The notes under the pieces were generated by a model. The model did not search any database, was not told the DNA's origin, and saw nothing but the letters and a program-made list of their open reading frames with translations. Positions 4,833 through 6,770 of a stretch of DNA of 6,770 bases are shown here, one piece after another. The first letter of the stretch is position 1. Each line of letters begins with the position of its first letter. The position numbers and the translations under genes are program-made. Source of the stretch: Candidatus Woesearchaeota archaeon (GTDB lineage Archaea; Nanobdellota; Nanobdellia; Woesearchaeales; UBA11576); the NCBI GenBank assembly GCA_030591125.1, contig JAUVBP010000066.1, positions 1 through 6,770 of the forward strand. Direction: 5' to 3'.

Positions 4833-6098
4833 TTATAAGAACTCTATCTCTTCTTGTTTTCTTTGCCTTCCTCTCCATCCGACGTCCTTGTCTGAGACCC
4901 GTGCGTGTATGGCGCTTGCCCACCAGTAGGCGTACAATGGGAGGTATAGTATCATGAAAAGTACGTATGACCCTGCCAGGCTCTGTTTTTCGTTTGATAG
5001 TCTTTTTGCCAGGTAGACCATCGTCACTCCTAGTGATAGAGCCACTGCACCGATGATCATGAGAGGGCTCTGGTTCAGGTAGAATGGATCCCAGCTGAAG
5101 TCGATGAGCCTCCATATGTCAAAGTTGACATTGTAGAGGTTTACGGACCGTTGGTAGTTCTTGCTTATTGTAAGATACGCGGTGTAGCACACAATCACCA
5201 TGGCTATCAGGACAGATAGGTATGCGCTCGGCAGTATGAACACGCCCAGGTTGCCGTACTTCTTTGAGAAGAGGAGGTGCTTGTACATCTGCGTGTTCTC
5301 AAGGAATCCTTTATACCACCTTACTCTCTGCTTCTTTGTCGTCGTGAATGTGGGCATCGCGACAGCATAGACATTCGCGTCTACTGCGTTCTCTATCTCA
5401 TAGCCCAATGATTGTATCCGTAATGATATCTCTATGTCTTCTGTGCAGGTTGTAGTGTCATATCCTCCGTACCTGTCGAAGAACTGTTTCCTGAATATCG
5501 TGAATGGTCCGGGCGTCACGTGTATGCTCCCGAGGTATGCGAACACTTTCCTGAGGTACACTCCCAGCAGGAACTCTATGACCTGTATCCTCTGCCAGAT
5601 TGTCTTTGGTTTAGTGCATTTGAGTGATGGTGTGACTGCCATCACTTCCTGTCTCTTGAAGTACCCGACCATCTTGAGCAATGCATCTTTATTTACGATA
5701 GAATCGGCATCAAGACAACCTACGAACTCTCCTATGGCGTGTTCCAGGCCAAGGTTCAATGCTGTGCCCTTGCCTCCATTGGGTTTGGTGAACACAAGGA
5801 CTCCATCCTTCTCGAAACTGCGGGCGATCTCGAGTGTCCTGTCTTTGCTTCCATCATCTATGATTATTATCTGTAGCTTATCTTTAGGATAGTCCAATCC
5901 AAGAAGTGACTTGACTGTCTTTGCCAGGCATATCTCCTCATTGCATGCAGGCACCATGACCGTCACGCTTGGCAGCTTCTTCTGTGCCCGGGGGTTCTTT
6001 ATCTGTCCCCTGTTCTCTATGAGCGTAAGAAGGAAGAATACTGCTGTGAATAGGCCGAAATAAGATACTGAGTAAAGTATTGTTTCCCAAAATTGCAT
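4833..6098 (-). CDS. Membrane-bound processive family-2 glycosyltransferase
   Basis: The 421-residue protein has the architecture of cellulose/hyaluronan/poly-GlcNAc synthase-type GT2 enzymes. One N-terminal transmembrane helix (about 8-27) precedes the cytoplasmic catalytic domain. Its motifs are all visible: VMVPACNEE (47-55), IIIDDGSKDRT (78-88; Asp81/Asp82), DAD (130-132) for metal and nucleotide sugar, TED (219-221) with the catalytic base, and QRVRW (257-261), the QxxRW mark of processive enzymes. Three further hydrophobic segments lie at about 287-310, 345-364 and 376-396, and the tail is basic. The likely role is polymerising and exporting a surface polysaccharide, or adding sugars to a lipid carrier. 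The sugar is not predictable. The start ATG has AGGTAA close upstream. It leads a two-gene operon with the thioredoxin-fold gene. Confidence 0.92.
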   Translation of the reverse strand: MQFWETILYSVSYFGLFTAVFFLLTLIENRGQIKNPRAQKKLPSVTVMVPACNEEICLAKTVKSLLGLDYPKDKLQIIIIDDGSKDRTLEIARSFEKDGVLVFTKPNGGKGTALNLGLEHAIGEFVGCLDADSIVNKDALLKMVGYFKRQEVMAVTPSLKCTKPKTIWQRIQVIEFLLGVYLRKVFAYLGSIHVTPGPFTIFRKQFFDRYGGYDTTTCTEDIEISLRIQSLGYEIENAVDANVYAVAMPTFTTTKKQRVRWYKGFLENTQMYKHLLFSKKYGNLGVFILPSAYLSVLIAMVIVCYTAYLTISKNYQRSVNLYNVNFDIWRLIDFSWDPFYLNQSPLMIIGAVALSLGVTMVYLAKRLSNEKQSLAGSYVLFMILYLPLYAYWWASAIHARVSDKDVGWRGRQRKQEEIEFL

Positions 6099-6150
6099 GG
6101 TTACCTGTTTTTTATGTGGTTGATATATGTTACTCTATATTGTTTTATTA

Positions 6151-6163
6151 TATTTATATAATT
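6151..6163 (-). promoter_or_regulatory. Candidate TATA box of the glycosyltransferase operon
   Basis: On the - strand ATTATATAAATAT spans 6163-6151, the best TATA-box match upstream of the ATG at 6098. A start site about 25 bases downstream would give a leader of roughly 30 bases that includes the AGGTAA ribosome site (6106-6101). The region is AT-rich throughout, so the exact box is uncertain. Confidence 0.5.
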
Positions 6164-6198
6164 AACTTCTAGTGTGTTGCTATTCCTAAGACGCCTGT

Positions 6199-6230
6199 GC
6201 TTATGTTTAATAAGCTTTTTATCGTTTTTT
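6199..6230 (+). terminator. Hairpin followed by two T-runs (terminator-like)
   Basis: GCTTAT-GTTTA-ATAAGC forms a 6-bp stem with a 5-base loop (6199-6215). It is followed directly by T5 (6216-6220) and, after ATCG, by T6 (6225-6230). The form is that of an intrinsic terminator on the + strand. It lies in the gap between divergent genes, where no + strand gene ends, so it may stop antisense or stray transcripts or act in a longer metK leader. The structure is seen; its use is unproven. Confidence 0.4.
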
Positions 6231-6279
6231 CGCAGGAATTAAGCACATTTTTATTCCAATCAGAATATTTTTGTCAACA

Positions 6280-6304
6280 ACCTTATTAAAGCACATGGTA
6301 AGGT
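6280..6304 (+). promoter_or_regulatory. Candidate metK promoter with overlapping 6-bp dyad
   Basis: TTATTAAA (6283-6290) is a plausible TATA box. Start of transcription would fall near 6311-6315, giving a leader of about 30 bases that includes the ribosome site. The box overlaps a perfect inverted repeat, ACCTTA (6280-6285) and TAAGGT (6299-6304), separated by 13 bases. A protein bound there could block the TATA box, but no regulator can be named. Confidence 0.45.
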
Positions 6305-6328
6305 GGCATATCACTTACTGATAAAACT

Positions 6329-6335
6329 GGAGGTG
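6329..6335 (+). promoter_or_regulatory. Shine-Dalgarno GGAGGTG of metK
   Basis: GGAGGTG is a full match to the archaeal consensus and lies six bases before the ATG at 6342, which fixes the metK start. Confidence 0.85.
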
Positions 6336-6341
6336 GTTGAT

Positions 6342-6770
6342 ATGGTGAGTAAGACTGATAGATACCTTTTCACATCAGAGTCTGTCTCTGAAGGTCATCC
6401 TGACAAGGTCTGTGATCAGATTTCTGACGCGATTCTCGATGCATGCCTAAAAGATGACCCTTTTTCCCGTGTTGCTTGCGAAACTGCAGTCAAGGACAAT
6501 AATGTATTCCTACTGGGTGAGATCACCACAAAGGCAAAGGTGGACTTTGATGCGATTGCGCGCAGGGTCATCCGCAGGATAGGGTACACTCCTGATTGTG
6601 AGTTCGATCCTGATAACTGTAAGGTATCTCTGTTCATCAGGGAGCAGTCACCTGACATAGCTCAGGGAGTGGATACTGGTGATGGCCTGCATAAGGAACA
6701 GGGTGCTGGTGACCAGGGCCTGATGTTCGGTTATGCTACCAATGAGACGCCTGAATTTATGCCTCTTCCT
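6342..6770 (+). CDS. metK: S-adenosylmethionine synthetase, bacterial/eukaryotic type (3' partial)
   Basis: The first 143 residues are visible and the frame runs off the right edge; the family is usually about 380-400 residues. The enzyme makes S-adenosylmethionine from ATP and methionine in the cytoplasm. The N-terminus [20 protein letters not shown] (10-29) holds the ATP/methionine-site motif with His19, Asp21 and Lys22. Glu47 lies in ACETAVK. The signature [12 protein letters not shown] is at 121-132. These motifs belong to the MetK family found in bacteria and eukaryotes. The divergent archaeal MAT family, used by most archaea, lacks this pattern. A bacterial-type metK in an otherwise archaeal neighbourhood suggests horizontal acquisition, possibly old, because the gene carries a typical archaeal ribosome site and its codon use does not look unlike its neighbours. 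It is transcribed away from the glycosyltransferase operon. Confidence 0.95.
   Translation, partial: MVSKTDRYLFTSESVSEGHPDKVCDQISDAILDACLKDDPFSRVACETAVKDNNVFLLGEITTKAKVDFDAIARRVIRRIGYTPDCEFDPDNCKVSLFIREQSPDIAQGVDTGDGLHKEQGAGDQGLMFGYATNETPEFMPLP

Noticed and set aside
4828..5115. - strand second frame inside the 3' end of the glycosyltransferase gene
   Set aside because: Arg-rich composition typical of an alternative frame, and the GT2 frame continues through it with membrane helices.
5434..5892. + strand open frame inside the glycosyltransferase gene
   Set aside because: It is antisense to the catalytic GT2 motifs and has no start signal.
6170..6341. SAM riboswitch upstream of metK
   Set aside because: I looked for the stems and conserved cores of the known SAM riboswitch classes and saw none; only short simple dyads are present.

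Overview
The window most likely comes from an archaeon, probably a DPANN-type lineage (Woesearchaeota/Pacearchaeota-like). This is inferred from several things: an archaeal-type NucS endonuclease beside an HTH-CBS regulator, small membrane proteins of the 'MNKKG' style, an extracellular Cys module of the CGNGIC...CPEDC type followed by a C-terminal membrane anchor, and TATA-box promoters. One gene appears leaderless, while others carry GGAGGTG-type ribosome binding sites. The main bacterial-looking component is the S-adenosylmethionine synthetase at the right edge. No rRNA, tRNA, CRISPR array or transposase gene was seen.

Layout. (1) 1-1797, + strand: an envelope cluster. It starts with the C-terminal part of a membrane-anchored surface protein (possibly an alpha/beta-hydrolase fold, then a Cys-rich module, a transmembrane segment and a long basic cytoplasmic tail). 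Two small multi-spanning membrane proteins of unknown function follow. A pyrimidine-rich tract after the last gene looks like an archaeal terminator. (2) 1798-2018: a non-coding convergent gap with a perfect 12-bp inverted repeat at its outer edges and several nested hairpins sharing the core GCTTTG/CAAAGC. (3) 4112-2019, - strand: a tight four-gene operon encoding HTH-CBS regulator, NucS/EndoMS endonuclease, RBBP9-like serine hydrolase and a small winged-helix protein. It starts from a TATA box placed so close to the first ATG that the transcript should be leaderless. (4) 6098-4169, - strand: a two-gene operon of a membrane-bound processive family-2 glycosyltransferase and a membrane-anchored thioredoxin-fold protein. 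It ends in a T-run that abuts the promoter of operon 3. (5) 6099-6341: an AT-rich divergent promoter region with several small dyads. (6) 6342-6770, + strand: the first 143 codons of metK.

How the genes may fit together. The left cluster and the glycosyltransferase/thioredoxin pair both point to the cell surface (lipid or ester hydrolysis, polysaccharide or glycan synthesis, extracytoplasmic thiol chemistry). The middle operon combines DNA mismatch cleavage with a putative nucleotide-sensing regulator. NucS ends in a sequence resembling a PCNA-binding box, which supports a role at the replication clamp. The most unusual items are the structured gap at 1834-1998, the NucS/HTH-CBS translational overlap, and the metK promoter region with overlapping dyads.
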